Assembly (NCBI GenBank): GCA_020086605.1
Contig: JACBWW010000016.1
Coordinates: 22,596,019-22,660,018, forward strand
Length of the DNA: 64,000 nt
DNA from: Lanius collurio
Lineage: Eukaryota > Chordata > Aves > Passeriformes > Laniidae
Direction: 5' to 3'
Below the pieces are notes generated by a model. The model had not been told where the DNA came from. It ran no database searches and was given only the letters and a program-made list of their open reading frames with translations. This document shows, piece after piece, positions 12,291 to 24,410 of this stretch. The translations under genes and the position numbers were made by a program. Positions within the stretch are counted from its first letter, which is position 1, and the number at the start of each line of letters is the position of its first letter.

Positions 12291-15200
12291 AGCTGTCCCC
12301 AACCTGCTCTCTGAAATATCTTCTATAATCCTCCTGACTACTAAAAAACAAGACACTTGAAAATCCTGTCCTCCCACAAGATAAAATCCTGTTATTTACT
12401 TGTAGACTGGGGAGCGATTTTTGGATTACTGAAGGACTTTGCAATGCAAAACAAATTAGAATATCAGCAATTGCAAAATAATACTGACTTTGGGACCTGC
12501 AAGCAGAAGAAACACACAACATCTTCTGTGTTACAAATATCAGCAGATCTCAGCTCAAACACCCGAGCAGAAAATTTCTGCTAAAAAGCGGGTTTGGACA
12601 AATGACCCCAGTTTGATGGCCTTACAGCACCTCCCAGGGAGCCAAGGTTTGCAGGTGCTGGGCCCTGGGAAGCTCTGCAGTGCAGGCTGGCTCAGGGCAC
12701 TCATCCCATAATTGCAAGGTGGGCCAGATTCCCTCAAACCAGAAATTTCAGCTTCAAATCCAGTGCTGGCTGAAAAGATTTGGGTTTAGTGATGCTTCAG
12801 AAATAAATGGAAATTCCTATTTTTCCCCAAACCAGTGAAACACACGCCTTTCAGGCAGGGAACATTACCAGGAGCATTTCTGCTGTGATGGAGGTGCACT
12901 GAGAAAAAAAACTGATCAACTTTTTCCAGAACTGCCCATTCCTCACAGATTAAAACCACTAGGTGACATTTTTAATCAGTATTTCTAGATGGTATTGCTA
13001 AAATGAGAACATTAGCAAGCTCATTTAAATTTGCAAACTAAACCCATTTGAACATTACTTGAGCACGAGAAAGTGGCAAAGGCACACGAAGTTAAAAGAC
13101 TGTGAAGAACAAAAAGCTCTTGGGCACTGCACTACCCTCCCTATGCTCCCCTTTCTCCTAGCTCAGTAGAGAACACCAAGGAATAACTCTTTCTATCCCA
13201 CTCCAATCAAAACTCAGATTAAAATCTCTCCTGTGCAGAGCAAGTACTCCTGGTGCAAACTTAAAGTTTCCCTTTGGGATTGGAAGGTTGCACATTTTGG
13301 AAGGTCTATGGGGATACTTGGGGCACTGTCCACACACACAAAAAATAAATTAAAAAAATCACACCTTATTTTCAAATAAGTTGGTTAATTTACGAAGAAA
13401 ATCCACTCAGAGTTCCCTGCTGTTTCTAAAGCTTTGTGGGGTTCAAAGTACATTTTATTCCAGTTAAAGTACACAAGGATGCAAGAAAGGAACGAGGCTG
13501 GGGGTGTGACAGCTAAAACTTATCTCCCGTGAGATGATCTTGAACTCTGAATAAAACACCTGTGCTCTCTAGAAATGTTCCATTCTTAGCCTTGTAAGAA
13601 AGGAAAAAGGAAACACAACAGAACAGGGGTAGGAAATCTGCTACATGAGTTTTAATTGCAGCCATTTGTAACCTGCATTTCCTCCAGATACATATCTTAT
13701 TTTTAAGCAGATATTCCTAATTAAGCAGTGGACTTGGTTATCACGAGGCCAGTGCCTTGCAGACTCAGGTTATCAACACCATCAAGTAGCAAAAGCAACC
13801 CCAGCTATTGATCCAGAATTAGGAAGCCATCACAAACTGCAAGATGCCAGGACCAATGAGGGGACAGGGAGGAAGGATGGAAGACACCAGGACCACAGCT
13901 TTTGCCCCTGAATGAGGACTCAGCATGGCCCTCCTCTGCCTGGGGAGGTGACAGGGTCTGAGATGGGTTATTTACAGCCTGCCAAGCACAGGATGTGAGA
14001 CCCACTGTGATCTGCAGGTGGATTCTCCCACCCCCCCAGCCTAGGGCATCCTGCTGCCTCCCTAACCTAACCAATTTACCTGGAGTGGCACAGAAGGGGA
14101 ATTAAACACGAGTCCTGTGCATTGCAGTTAATTTGCTGTGCTACCAGGTCATCATTCCACTCTGGAGATGTCATTCCAGGCTATGAAGGTACTGCACAAC
14201 TTGCCCAAGCTTTAAGAGAGTCTAAGAATATGCAAAAATTCTTATTTTTGTATTCATTCTCTTTGCCAATCACAAAAGGAAAGCTTTAAGATAAGGGGGA
14301 TCCTGAACTACTTATGGGTTTGCATTATCATGTGTCAGCCTATGGGGCACAGTGCAGCAAGTGGTTAAAAATCTGAGTGTCTCTGGTCATTTGGGACAAA
14401 AGCCAGGCTGAAGCAGCACTGCCACATCACCGTGGCACTGATAGGGATAAGGTCCTCAGGGACAGCACCGTGGTGTTGGAACATTGTTTTGTGTTTTGGA
14501 AGAGGATCAGGGATCCTGCCCCAGGCCCTGTTTCACAGCACAGCCACACCCATAACTCAGCCTGCACCTTCAGGCCACCCATAGAACAAAACAGGATTTT
14601 CCACATCTTCAATAATTTTCTTTGCACAGTCTCAGGGTGACACACAGACATTGGTGAGAGCTTGGCAATAAATCGAAGATGCAGGTAAATATTAACATAT
14701 TATTTGCAAACATTAAGACTGAAGCACTGAGGAGTCTCTGGTCAGAAAATTGAGCCCTTCTGTCCTTCAGCCCCTTACTTTTATATATCAAAGAGTTCCA
14801 GTGCAGACAGTGCCAGAAAGCAGGCTCTGAAGCTCAGCTAAATGCTCCTTGAAACTGAAAATGAAAAGCTCACCAGTCTTACGTTGTTTCTGTTAAGCAA
14901 TGCATGCTGTGGTGCTGGCTCACGGGTGAAACAAATTGCTGTTCTAAGTCTATTAAAAAGGAAAAAAAAAAGGCCACCATATGGTGCTGACTGCAGTAGC
15001 TCTTAGCAGGTGAAACACATCCAGAGCTGCAGCTACCATCCTTAATTATTGTGACAAATTCAGTCATTCAAGATGGGGATTATTTTTTTGTTTGGGTTTA
15101 TTTTTTTTTTGGATGTTGTTGTTATTTTTAAATAGGTTAATGTGCTATTCCCACCCAGAAAATAACACTGGGGAGAAGAGGCCACACGCCCCACACAGAT

Positions 15201-16929
15201 TATTTGTGTCACCCCAAGGCAGTTCAGGCACAGTTTGGGATACTTGTGGCATCACATTGAAGGAGAAGGATGCAGAGTAGAAGGGAGTTTCTCACCCAAC
15301 ATCCTTGAACTCCCTCAGTTCCTACCATGAGGATCTGATGAAGAAACAGAAGCACTGACACCACCCACCCAACACATCAGCACTGATGGACACACAGCCC
15401 TGTCCAGCCCCCTGCCACTCTGCTTACACCCCATGAGGACAATGTAAAAAAAATATTTACAGAAGTAGTTACAAGAAGATGGTCTGGGGCTTAACACACC
15501 CCAAATTATGCAAGAAGCACAAGCACAGTATTTGTCCTTTGATGTGAAAGCATGCCAGAAAATTCCTGGGCTGGCTTCAGCGTGGCTGTTGTGTGACCTC
15601 AAGGTCCCTGATGTCTGCTGTGCACAAAGGAACAGGCAAGAGAGACAGGGATTCCAAAGGGTACCTTAACTACAAACAAGACTCCAGCCCATGTGGCTCA
15701 GAAATCAATTAACCCCATGCATAGATGAGGCACATTTCCAGCTTATTTGGTATTTAGTGTAAAGTTTCAGGGGCTACTGCTGGGATCCTCCACAGCAGCA
15801 CCTGCTCTTCTGTTCTCCTCGCTGCAGCTCAGCATCACACGCTCCAAGTGAGGCTCACATTTACAAGAATTAGATTAAGTTATTCCAACAATCCCACTTC
15901 TTCCTTTATTAACCTGACTCATTAGGAGTCAAAGACATCATTTTGTTCAACAGAAGGCCACATGTACTTTCCCCAGTTCTCCATGCTCTGGATCATACAT
16001 ATGTATACCCACAAAACATTAACCTAATTCAAGCACCAAGAAATGCCCCTCTGCAATTCAAATAATCAAAAAGTCCCTGTGAAAGACCCACAGGTTGGAT
16101 TCATTTCTTTTTTTCCCCAGGATAAAAACTTCAGGTGAATTCAGCTGATTATATTCAACATGAGCTGAGCCCCTGAGGTTCCCATAGCCCAGAGTGGTTG
16201 CCTTGATCATTTCACACCTACAAGTTGTACATTCATTTATTAACATCATCCTAAATCCAAACTTTTTAACATCTTGCAAAGGGGATACACCACCCCCCCC
16301 ATACATACACACACATTTGAAGCAGTGATTAAGTAATTTCCTTTCCCTTCTAAAAGCATTAATTTAAATTAAAATCTTCACTAGCAGTAAGTTAAGAACT
16401 TACCCACATCCAAACCCAGAGTGTGCATACTTTTATTTCATTATTTAAAAAATTCTTTAATTACCAGGGGTTGGGGTTTTCCTTCCCTTCATAAGATCGT
16501 ACTTAAACTCTTAAGGGAAAAAAACCTTTCTGTGGTCCTTCCACTCTCTCACTAAATTTCTCAAAAAGCCTACAGTAATTTCCCTGAATAGCTTCCAAAA
16601 TGAATCCCATAAAACAGCTTCTCTCACTGGAACTGTCTTATCTGGGGGCAAGTCAAAGGATCAACTCATTACAGGGCTTATTTGGGAATAAGCAAAAAAA
16701 TTCCAAAAATGAAACACCCAAGCAAAAAAACGTTTGTCATCTTAAATTCATAAACACACATTGTAAAGTGTGCATATCCTGAGCTGCAGGCACCTTTCTG
16801 TGAGTTAGAAATTCCCCAAAACCAACACTCGATGCAGCCACAGCAGCTCCTCCTCATCCCAGAAAAGCAAGCCTGACCAGGGGAAAATCCAAAAAGTAAT
16901 GAAATACAACCATGCCAAAAATACCAGCG
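12291..16929. other. AT-rich non-coding block, nothing recognised
   Basis: No gene, RNA or nameable repeat. There are A- and T-rich runs and a short C-run within 'caccacccccccc' near 16288. Open frames are short, and none combines an ATG, good context and a family motif. It is likely intronic or intergenic. Confidence 0.7.
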
Positions 16930-17190
16930 GTGAACTGTGCGTGCAGCTGATGTTGGGGGGCAGGGAGGCATCTGCAGGGCAGCCTGGAAAGGTCAGCACA
17001 GCCCGGGCAGCCTCGGCGTGGGCACCGCAGCGGAGCTCGGTGCGTGCCCGCAGCAGGGACTGGGCACAGCTCAGGGCACGCAGAGCACAGCTGGGGAGGC
17101 TCAGCAGCCAAACTGGAGTGGGCACTGGCCAACAGAAGCCTTCCCTTGCTGGAACCGCTTGCAAGGCAGTGCCACATCCCAGCATTGTCC
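16930..17190. other. second isolated GC/CpG-rich patch
   Basis: About 260 bp of GC-rich sequence sits inside AT-rich DNA. Eight CpGs fall within 16997-17052 around a CCCGGG site and repeated GC-rich words. Both strands stay open here (86-134 codons), which is a composition effect. The minus-strand frame has cysteine/leucine/alanine-rich composition and no domain I know. It is too small for a canonical CpG island. A GC-rich exon or small regulatory element is possible but unproven. Confidence 0.45.
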
Positions 17191-19925
17191 CAGATGAACT
17201 GAATAATACGTGGAAAAAGGGACAACAGTAAGTTTTGGTTAAGACTGTTCTGCTGCATTAATTCTATTGCAGAATAACCCAGATTATGAGCTTTTCATGT
17301 ACATCTCAACAAATTAAATCCCAATGTTTAAAAAACTATTTTTCAACAAATAAAATTCCAATATTTATCAAACTATTTACCATATCTCTGTTTGCTATGT
17401 TAACCAAGTGAATTTCCAAACCAGCTTAGCTATTTTATGTATTGTGGGCACACCTTTTAAATCATTAATTCCACTGAACAAAAGACAAGGTTCTAAAAGA
17501 ACTGCTCACTCTTAGGTGCACAGGCTGATAAATTATCGTGAACTTGTGAAAAGCAGCTGAAGTTCTGTGAGAAATCAGTGTCATCACCTGGTCACAGATA
17601 CCCAGAGGGGTCTGAGTAACAGAATCAACGTGTCATCTCCACACCTCTGCCATGTGATGATGTGTGACATGCTTTGCTCCTCAGAGCTCTCTCACCACAA
17701 CCTCTCCCACAACCATCCCCCAGCACAGAGCTTTGGGGATTTAACTGGGGCTTACCCAAGCTCTGCATGGAGAGCAGAGGCCAAGCCTCACAACAACAGA
17801 ATAAAACAAATGTGTTACCCAAGTGAGCCAAACTAACACCTAAAGCAACTGTAGGATGAGATTGAATCCTACACACCTCTTTTACAACCAGCTGGTCCCC
17901 CCATGCCTCCAAAGCGATTAAAATGTCCCTTATAAAGGGGAACACACTGCACAAAAGCAAGTCACAGGGCACAGGTTCCAGCACAGTGTTGCTCTGTTCT
18001 CTATCTGGACTTGGGTGAGTAGATGGAGCACCAAGGTGTCACCCCACAACTGCTGCAGCTGTCAGACTCCAGGACAATCCCTGAACAGGTTCCATTCCCC
18101 CCAGCACAGCTGCAGTTAACCCAGGATCCAAGAGCACACTTTTCCACAAGCAGCACTTCCCACAGGACTGCAGCTACTGCTTCTAAGGGACAACTCCATC
18201 TTCTGTTTGATAAATTTCCACATTAAAGTGAGTTCAATGCCCAGAGCAGACTGCCTTTGACAAATTCCAAGTCCATGCAAAGAGAAAGGTGGGTTGTTTT
18301 TCCACTTGGGGAAGGAGAAGCTGGAGAAGAGACCATCAGGAGGGATCTGTGGGCTGAGCAGAGGGATGGGCAGGGACACACACAGAGCTGGGAAATACAA
18401 GACTAAGAACTCCATCCCAAATTAAAATATTTAGACAGCTCAAAAACTGATTAACCACCACTCCTGTCTTTACTATAAAGGATGTAACCTTCGACTCTTT
18501 GACCACAAACAACTCAGCCTCTTAAAAATTTCCTACAGGGAAATACATTCTTGAATCAGATCCAAGCACGGCTCAGAACCTCAGCTGTCTTTGTTCCAGG
18601 ATGCTGCAAGGATGAATCCGGGCAGGGGGTGGAGGGAGAGTGTTATGAGCAAGCTGGCTTTACTGATTTCTTGTAAATACCATAAAAATGAACACTTGAC
18701 CATAATCTATGAATTGGACATAAAGAGAGAAAATAACTCTTACAGAAATGAGTGTTTTAAGTGCTTCTTGAACATTAAATGGGAGAAAACATTTATGAAT
18801 TTTCCATCATGGTGTGAAGCATCGTGTCAGGAAGGATCAACCCCATAAAATTATTTTGTGACAGTACATGTAAATGGTTTTAACATTCTCAGTCCCTCCA
18901 AAGAGGGAGCAAAGACTACTCAATCCATCTGAGAGTTCAGAATTGTTACAGGGCCTTCAAAGAGATTATCTGCACACTAATCATATATTTTCTCATGGAA
19001 GCATTCCACAATTTGAAGTACCATATTCACACAGCACATTTTGCCTCCCACAATTACCTCTGAAAGAGCCACTGAAAAATTATACACTGTGTAGAGAAGC
19101 ATGTATCTAAATGATATGCATGTCTAACAGAAATAGATTATTTTCAAGGGGTCCTAAACCCAGCTTTTCCATTTGTTCATGCAACTGCATGCAATAATAA
19201 TTTATGTATAAAACTCTATGCATTTCAATTAGATGCACACAACTGACAGGCCTTTCTGTTTGCTCATTTTTGCATCTTTATGTAAAAAAAAATAAAGATA
19301 AATAGGTTTTTTAAAGGTATTACTTCTGGCTTTTATTTTTTCTTTTTAAACCACACACACGTGCATGTGTGTGCACACAACCACCTTGTTCAGGACTTAA
19401 AGAATCAGTCCAGCAAATCCTGATGAAAGTAACAAAAAGAAGCTAAGAAACCAAGAAACTAAGGTACAAAAACGCTGGTTTGACACTGTGATCCACCCAA
19501 AAGAAAAACCTACTTGTCATCACAGGAAATTTTCCTGATTGCCTGTTTAAAAAAAAAAATACTGCTTGGCATCCAAGGGTACAGCAGATAATGAATGGAA
19601 GTTTTTAGGGGGTTAGGAAATGTTCAGGCAAGATGCAGAGGAAGCTGTTGGGCTGCTGCTTATTCCAGAGCTCAGCCACTCCACGAGCTGTGTGTTAGGG
19701 GCAGTGAGCTCTCCACTGCTTTTGTTTGCTCCTAAAGAACTCTCAGGTAACAACACCCCACTGCAAACACATTGGGGCAGCAAGAAAAACCTGGAGGGGC
19801 TTCCTTTGTCCCACCTGAAAACCTCCAGACTGAGCAGCAATAAATTGGTACAACTTCAACCAAAACATAAATGTTTAAATTCATTGCAGCCCTACTTGGT
19901 ACAAGGAGCCTGAGAGAGATCTGCA
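17191..19925. other. AT-rich non-coding block
   Basis: No gene or repeat family recognised. The one structural feature is a 28-bp perfectly alternating pyrimidine-purine run at 19352-19379, listed separately. Short open frames here have no supporting motif or splice context. Confidence 0.7.
19352..19379. repeat. 28-bp alternating pyrimidine-purine run (Z-DNA-prone)
   Basis: Every base alternates pyrimidine/purine from 19352 to 19379, as a CA tract, a CACGTG core, then TG and CA tracts. Arms CACACAC (19354-19360) and GTGTGTG (19367-19373) are inverted repeats around a 6-base loop. CACGTG at 19358-19363 is a perfect E-box. Such runs are known to favour left-handed DNA under supercoiling. Function in this locus is not shown. 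Confidence 0.85.
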
Positions 19926-20088
19926 CCTGCAACAAACCCCAGGAACTACAGCCCTGGATCTGCAAAAAACCCCAGGAACCACAGCCCTGGATCTGCAAAA
20001 AACCCCAGGACCACAGCCCTGGATCTGCAAAAAACCCCAGGAACCACAGCCCTGTATCTGCAAAAAACCCCAGGAACCACAGTCCTGC
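19926..20088 (+). repeat. minisatellite, 33-bp unit, about 5 copies
   Basis: Five head-to-tail units of 32-33 bp are centred on 'aaaaaaccccaggaaccaca' followed by 'gccctgg' and 'atctgc'. Boundaries by eye are 19926-19957 (degenerate first unit), 19958-19990, 19991-20022 (one A deleted), 20023-20055 and 20056-20088 (degenerate end). Inner units differ by only one or two bases, so the array is young or homogenised. Each unit contains a CCAGG/CCTGG inverted pair able to form a 5-bp stem. Because 33 is a multiple of three, the minus strand reads as an 11-residue repeat (Trp-Gly-Phe-Leu-Gln type) until the 1-base deletion shifts frame. That is a by-product, not evidence of a protein. It is not a CRISPR array because there are no unique spacers. 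Confidence 0.97.
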
Positions 20089-23000
20089 ACCAAACCAAAG
20101 CACATGAGCCACAGGTGACCCCAGGACAGGGTGAGGGAGAGCTGAGACAGATTTTGATTTCATCTGATTTCATGGATTAATTAACTTGCAGGATTATTCA
20201 AGGCAAAATATTTAACAAGAAAATATATGTGAAGATGCAGCAGTTTTAGCAAGTCTGGTGTATTTACAGACAGCACATAACTCCTAAACCTCCAGCAGTT
20301 CTGGGGGATGGGTAGGAGAAGGGTACCTACAATTCCTCATCCAAACTTCCTTTCCACACTTCTGTTCTCATCTTGGCCTCTTACTGTTCAAAGTGACCAG
20401 TTATACAGAACCAAGCAGAAAAATCGTGACTTTCTTTACATTTCAGTGCCACAATGTCTCAGAAGGGAGCAGTGTCACCTCCTGTCCCCAACAGAGATCC
20501 TGTCTGTTCCCCAGTTCCTCTGAATGCCACTGACCCTGTCCTGGACAGAGAAAGAAGAATACAGACCACCTAAATCACAGAATGCAGCTGCCTTTAATAC
20601 TTTTCCTAACACAAAGAAATTAGATTAATCCCATAATCAAAGTCCATGTTCAAAAAGCCAAGTCTTTCCTCCAATAATAAGCTGTAAAACCACGTGGCAC
20701 AATAAAGCAAGGTTTAATTTTCTTCTGTGCTTTATCATGGAGAGGGGAGAAAAATCTCCCTTCAATGCCCCATTCATGGAGCATCCTTGGGTTCTTATTG
20801 AAGTAATCGAGTTTTGATGCACCAGCCGGAAGAATCTCCAGGTGGGCTTTCAGTAACTCATTTAAAAAAAAAAAAAATTAAAACCCACAAACAAAAATCC
20901 CCCAAACTTACAGCACCTTTTAAATTTTCTTTGTCTGTGTGAGGAGTGCATTAGATCAGATAAGGGATATTAAATGGCCTTTAAGCCTGACAGCAAAGAG
21001 CAGCTCTAACGGGAGGCCCAAATTGCACTGCCAGCAATCCAGTGTACTTACAAAGCAGCAACATCAAGATGCCAGAACAGTGCCATGACCTATATTTCCA
21101 ACAAACCAATTTTCTTCTTTGTAGGGTGGATGGAAAGAATCCAACTGCTATTTAAGTTCCTTCTCTTTCTGATGGAACTATGCCTTATCATACACATTTT
21201 TCCCACACTCAACTTTTCTGTGCCCCACAGCTTTTCAAGCAGGAATTAGCTACAGTCTTATTTATTTATCATAAACAGTAAATACTGCAAAATTGTGTTT
21301 AGGTCACAATTATCAGGTGAGACCAGAATTCTTTGTAGCTCATTTTCACACTTTTAAAAGAAACCAAACTCCTTAAAGGGGAATCTTAGCAGCAGAACAG
21401 TGTTATAGTGGGACAGGTCACACACCCCAAGGAATTTCTGTGAATTCATTACTGATGACACCCAAATTTCCTACATTCATATTTATCAAAGTGAGGGGTT
21501 TATTCTTTTGCTTATCCCCATACTATGGGAGAAATTGTATCCTTTCAGAAGAACATTAAAATCAAGACATTTTTAGAAGAAAGGAAGTATCTCTGTCCAA
21601 TTTCTTTGGCCTCCACTGCCTTGTGATACCCTCCATTTTCACCTCCAGAGAAGGAACTTTGCTCATTTGTTAAACACACTGCTCAGAGTGGTCAACAGAA
21701 CACCTGAAAGGATTCATGATAAGCTTGTTTTCACCACCCCACCCCCCTTACAGCTACCCTTGCCAAACACACACTCTCCCCCTCAGGCAGGGAAATTTGG
21801 AAACAGAACACCTGATGCAGCTTTCATTCCAAAATTGTCTCACGTGTGTTGAGTGTCAGAAAGAGCCATGTTGTGCCACAGCACCCACTTGTCTCGGGAA
21901 AATTGAAATCACTCGGTGTCTAACACTTTGAATGATTTCCCAACTTCTCACTTGCCCCATCTGCTCCTCTCAGCTCAGTTTGATTTGTTTTAGCCTTTGT
22001 GTCTGCAGTGGCACCAACAAAACTGCAGCATCACTGCAAGCTCCTCTGCTATGGAGCTGTGCCAAGGCTCTCAGATTCAGCCTCCAAGAGAAAAGCACCA
22101 AAAAAACAAGATCCCTGTCTCGTTCTGTCGTGTCTCCCATCCTCCAACAACCACAAGCAGCTCTCCCACTCCAATGCTGAGCTCTAAAATAATATCCCAC
22201 CTACAAGATAAGCAACATTACAATTACAAATCAGATGTCCACAGAATACAGCAAAGCACGTGAATGCCTCATCTCAGCCCCAATTTTACTTTTTTAGTTG
22301 CCCCAATTAGCTTAGGAATTAAGTAAAAACTACTTGAATTTATGTAGTATTTTTTTTCTGTGCTGTTAGTATGGTACTTAAAGTCCTTTAAAGCAAAAAT
22401 ACCTACTGGCCAACATTTAAGGAACTGGGATTCTGAAATCAGATACAGAACTTTTAAATAGGTGGGAAAATAGATTAAAACAATAGGAGATACACAACAT
22501 GAAAGGTTTTTTTGGTTAAGACAGTGTACAGGGTGGGCAATCAGTGCTGTCCCTGAACTGCAATAGAATCTGGATACACCCACCCAAGATTTTAAAAAGG
22601 GCTTAAAGGTGATGGAAGAAGGATCTTAGAAATAAGCACATGGAGAAAAAAAAGCCACAATCAGCCCATGCAAGTCTCCATTAAAAAACAGTCAATTCAG
22701 ACTGAGCAGAATCTTAACAAAAAACTATAAAACCCCAGACTCACACTTGTTCATATTCCCACAGAGTCAGCAACCACTGACTTAGATCAGTGAGGGCCCA
22801 CAAAGATGCAGATGTAGCTGTGAGAAGGGAATCACTCCAAGACTCTCCCTTGAGAGCCACCAAGGACTGAATGCATCATTTTGTACAGAAAAAAACACAA
22901 CTGATGGGGAACAGCCCTCACAGCTCCCACCCTGACTTGTGTTTGTGTCCCTGGGAGCACCAGGCTGCAAACAGCTCACAACTCTGACACACACGGGTCT

Positions 23001-24410
23001 CAAGCTGCCTTGGGTTTACTCAAAAGGAGGTCTCAAGCTCAGTGAAATAATATTTAAACCTCAGCATTCACTTCTTCAAATGCCAACAGCACAAGTGGCT
23101 TGGCCTGGTGTTTGCTGGAGATGTTTGGGATGGATCAGGTAACCAGGAATTCCTGCTTTTCCTCAGGAAAGCACACAGTGAGGTACCAACACACACCAGC
23201 CTGGCACTGCTCCACCCTGCTGAACCACTCAGCTGGAATTCCTCACAGTGCCCTCAGTGGGATATTTTTTCCCCAGTGCTCATTCCCTCCTTCTGGCTAA
23301 GGTAATGAAACCTGGCTTGGCATTCCAAAGAGGAATGGCCACAGTATCAGTGAAGTCATCAAACACTGCAGCAAACTGAGCAGCCAGGCACAAAGGTGGG
23401 CTGGTGCTGAATTTGGTGTTCAGCAGTCATTGGGAAGTCAATGAGGCAGAAAGGGAGTTCGCCAGGGAACTGCAGAGCTGGGAGCACAGTCAGGTGTGGG
23501 AGCTACAGGGGAAGCAAAGAAGCAGAACCAGGGAGCCAGCATTGACATCTGCAAGGTAAAATGCCATGTTTGCAACGAGAGGAGAGATCTCCCTGGCAGA
23601 AGAGGCTGGCTGTGGCATAAACTGCTCCTGTGCCAGGCTTTGGCACAGCAGCGAGCGTGTGTCCACACTGCTTCTTCAGTAAACAAGAAATCAGGAGACA
23701 TATCCAATTAATCAGCTTCAATGGCCATGCCACTTTCCTTCACAGATCACAATTTCCCCCATCTCTGTTCCCATTTGCTGATGTTGTTCCAATCCCTGGT
23801 TTGTATTTTTGAAGTCAGGGCTCTGTGATCTCCTTGCCACTCTCAGCAGCCATGATGTCCAGCTTGTGACTCCAAGGAGGAAATCTCAGCGGGTTCCTGC
23901 TGGGTTCCACAACACCCTGGAAGAAAAGCTGCCAGCCAAATGTCTCCAGCCAAATGCAAAATACATTATTAATGAAATTAGAGCAAGGAACCTTTTTGTA
24001 TGCTGCTTTTATTAAATGATTCCAAGTGACTCTGCTGTGCAATTACAGCATCTGAACTTTGCTTTTTAAATGTTGCCATGTGTAATCTCCACTGTGTGTT
24101 TGCACTTGAAATGGTAATCTGAAGGCAACAGAGTCAGTTGTAAGTGGAATTATTAATAAACTCTATTCCAGGTCCTCCCACTAACAAATGTACCCTAGGG
24201 CCCTGCATAAGGTGACGTCCTTACTTTAATATTAAGATTAATATTATATTTCTTCAAGATTTGCTTACAAAAATTTACAGAAACAGATGAGCATCTCCAC
24301 AGAAAAATAATCTATTTCAAAGACAGCCATTCAGAATTAAAACTCCTCCCTCAATCTCTAGAATTAGAAAGAATTGGGCAAACCATAACCTACAGGAACA
24401 ACAGTGATGT
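20089..24410. other. AT-rich non-coding block
   Basis: No gene recognised. It contains an A-run at 20864-20877, a perfect 8-bp inverted repeat with a 2-base spacer at 24228-24245 (AATATTAA/TTAATATT), and a TGACGTC half-palindrome (CRE-like) at 24213-24219. An AATAAA hexamer on the minus strand (24008-24013) lies about 400 bp beyond the stop codon of the candidate transcript described at 24411-25439. Confidence 0.65.
20864..20877 (+). repeat. A homopolymer, 14 bp
   Basis: Uninterrupted A-run within A-rich sequence. No retroposon body can be recognised upstream. Confidence 0.9.

Noticed and set aside
19926..20088. CRISPR-like regular spacing
   Set aside because: The units are contiguous tandem repeats with no unique spacers, in a vertebrate genome.
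19732..20173. Minus-strand frames with an 11-residue Trp-Gly-Phe repeat
   Set aside because: They are translation of the 33-bp minisatellite. The frame is lost at the 1-base deletion in the third unit and there is no flanking coding sequence.
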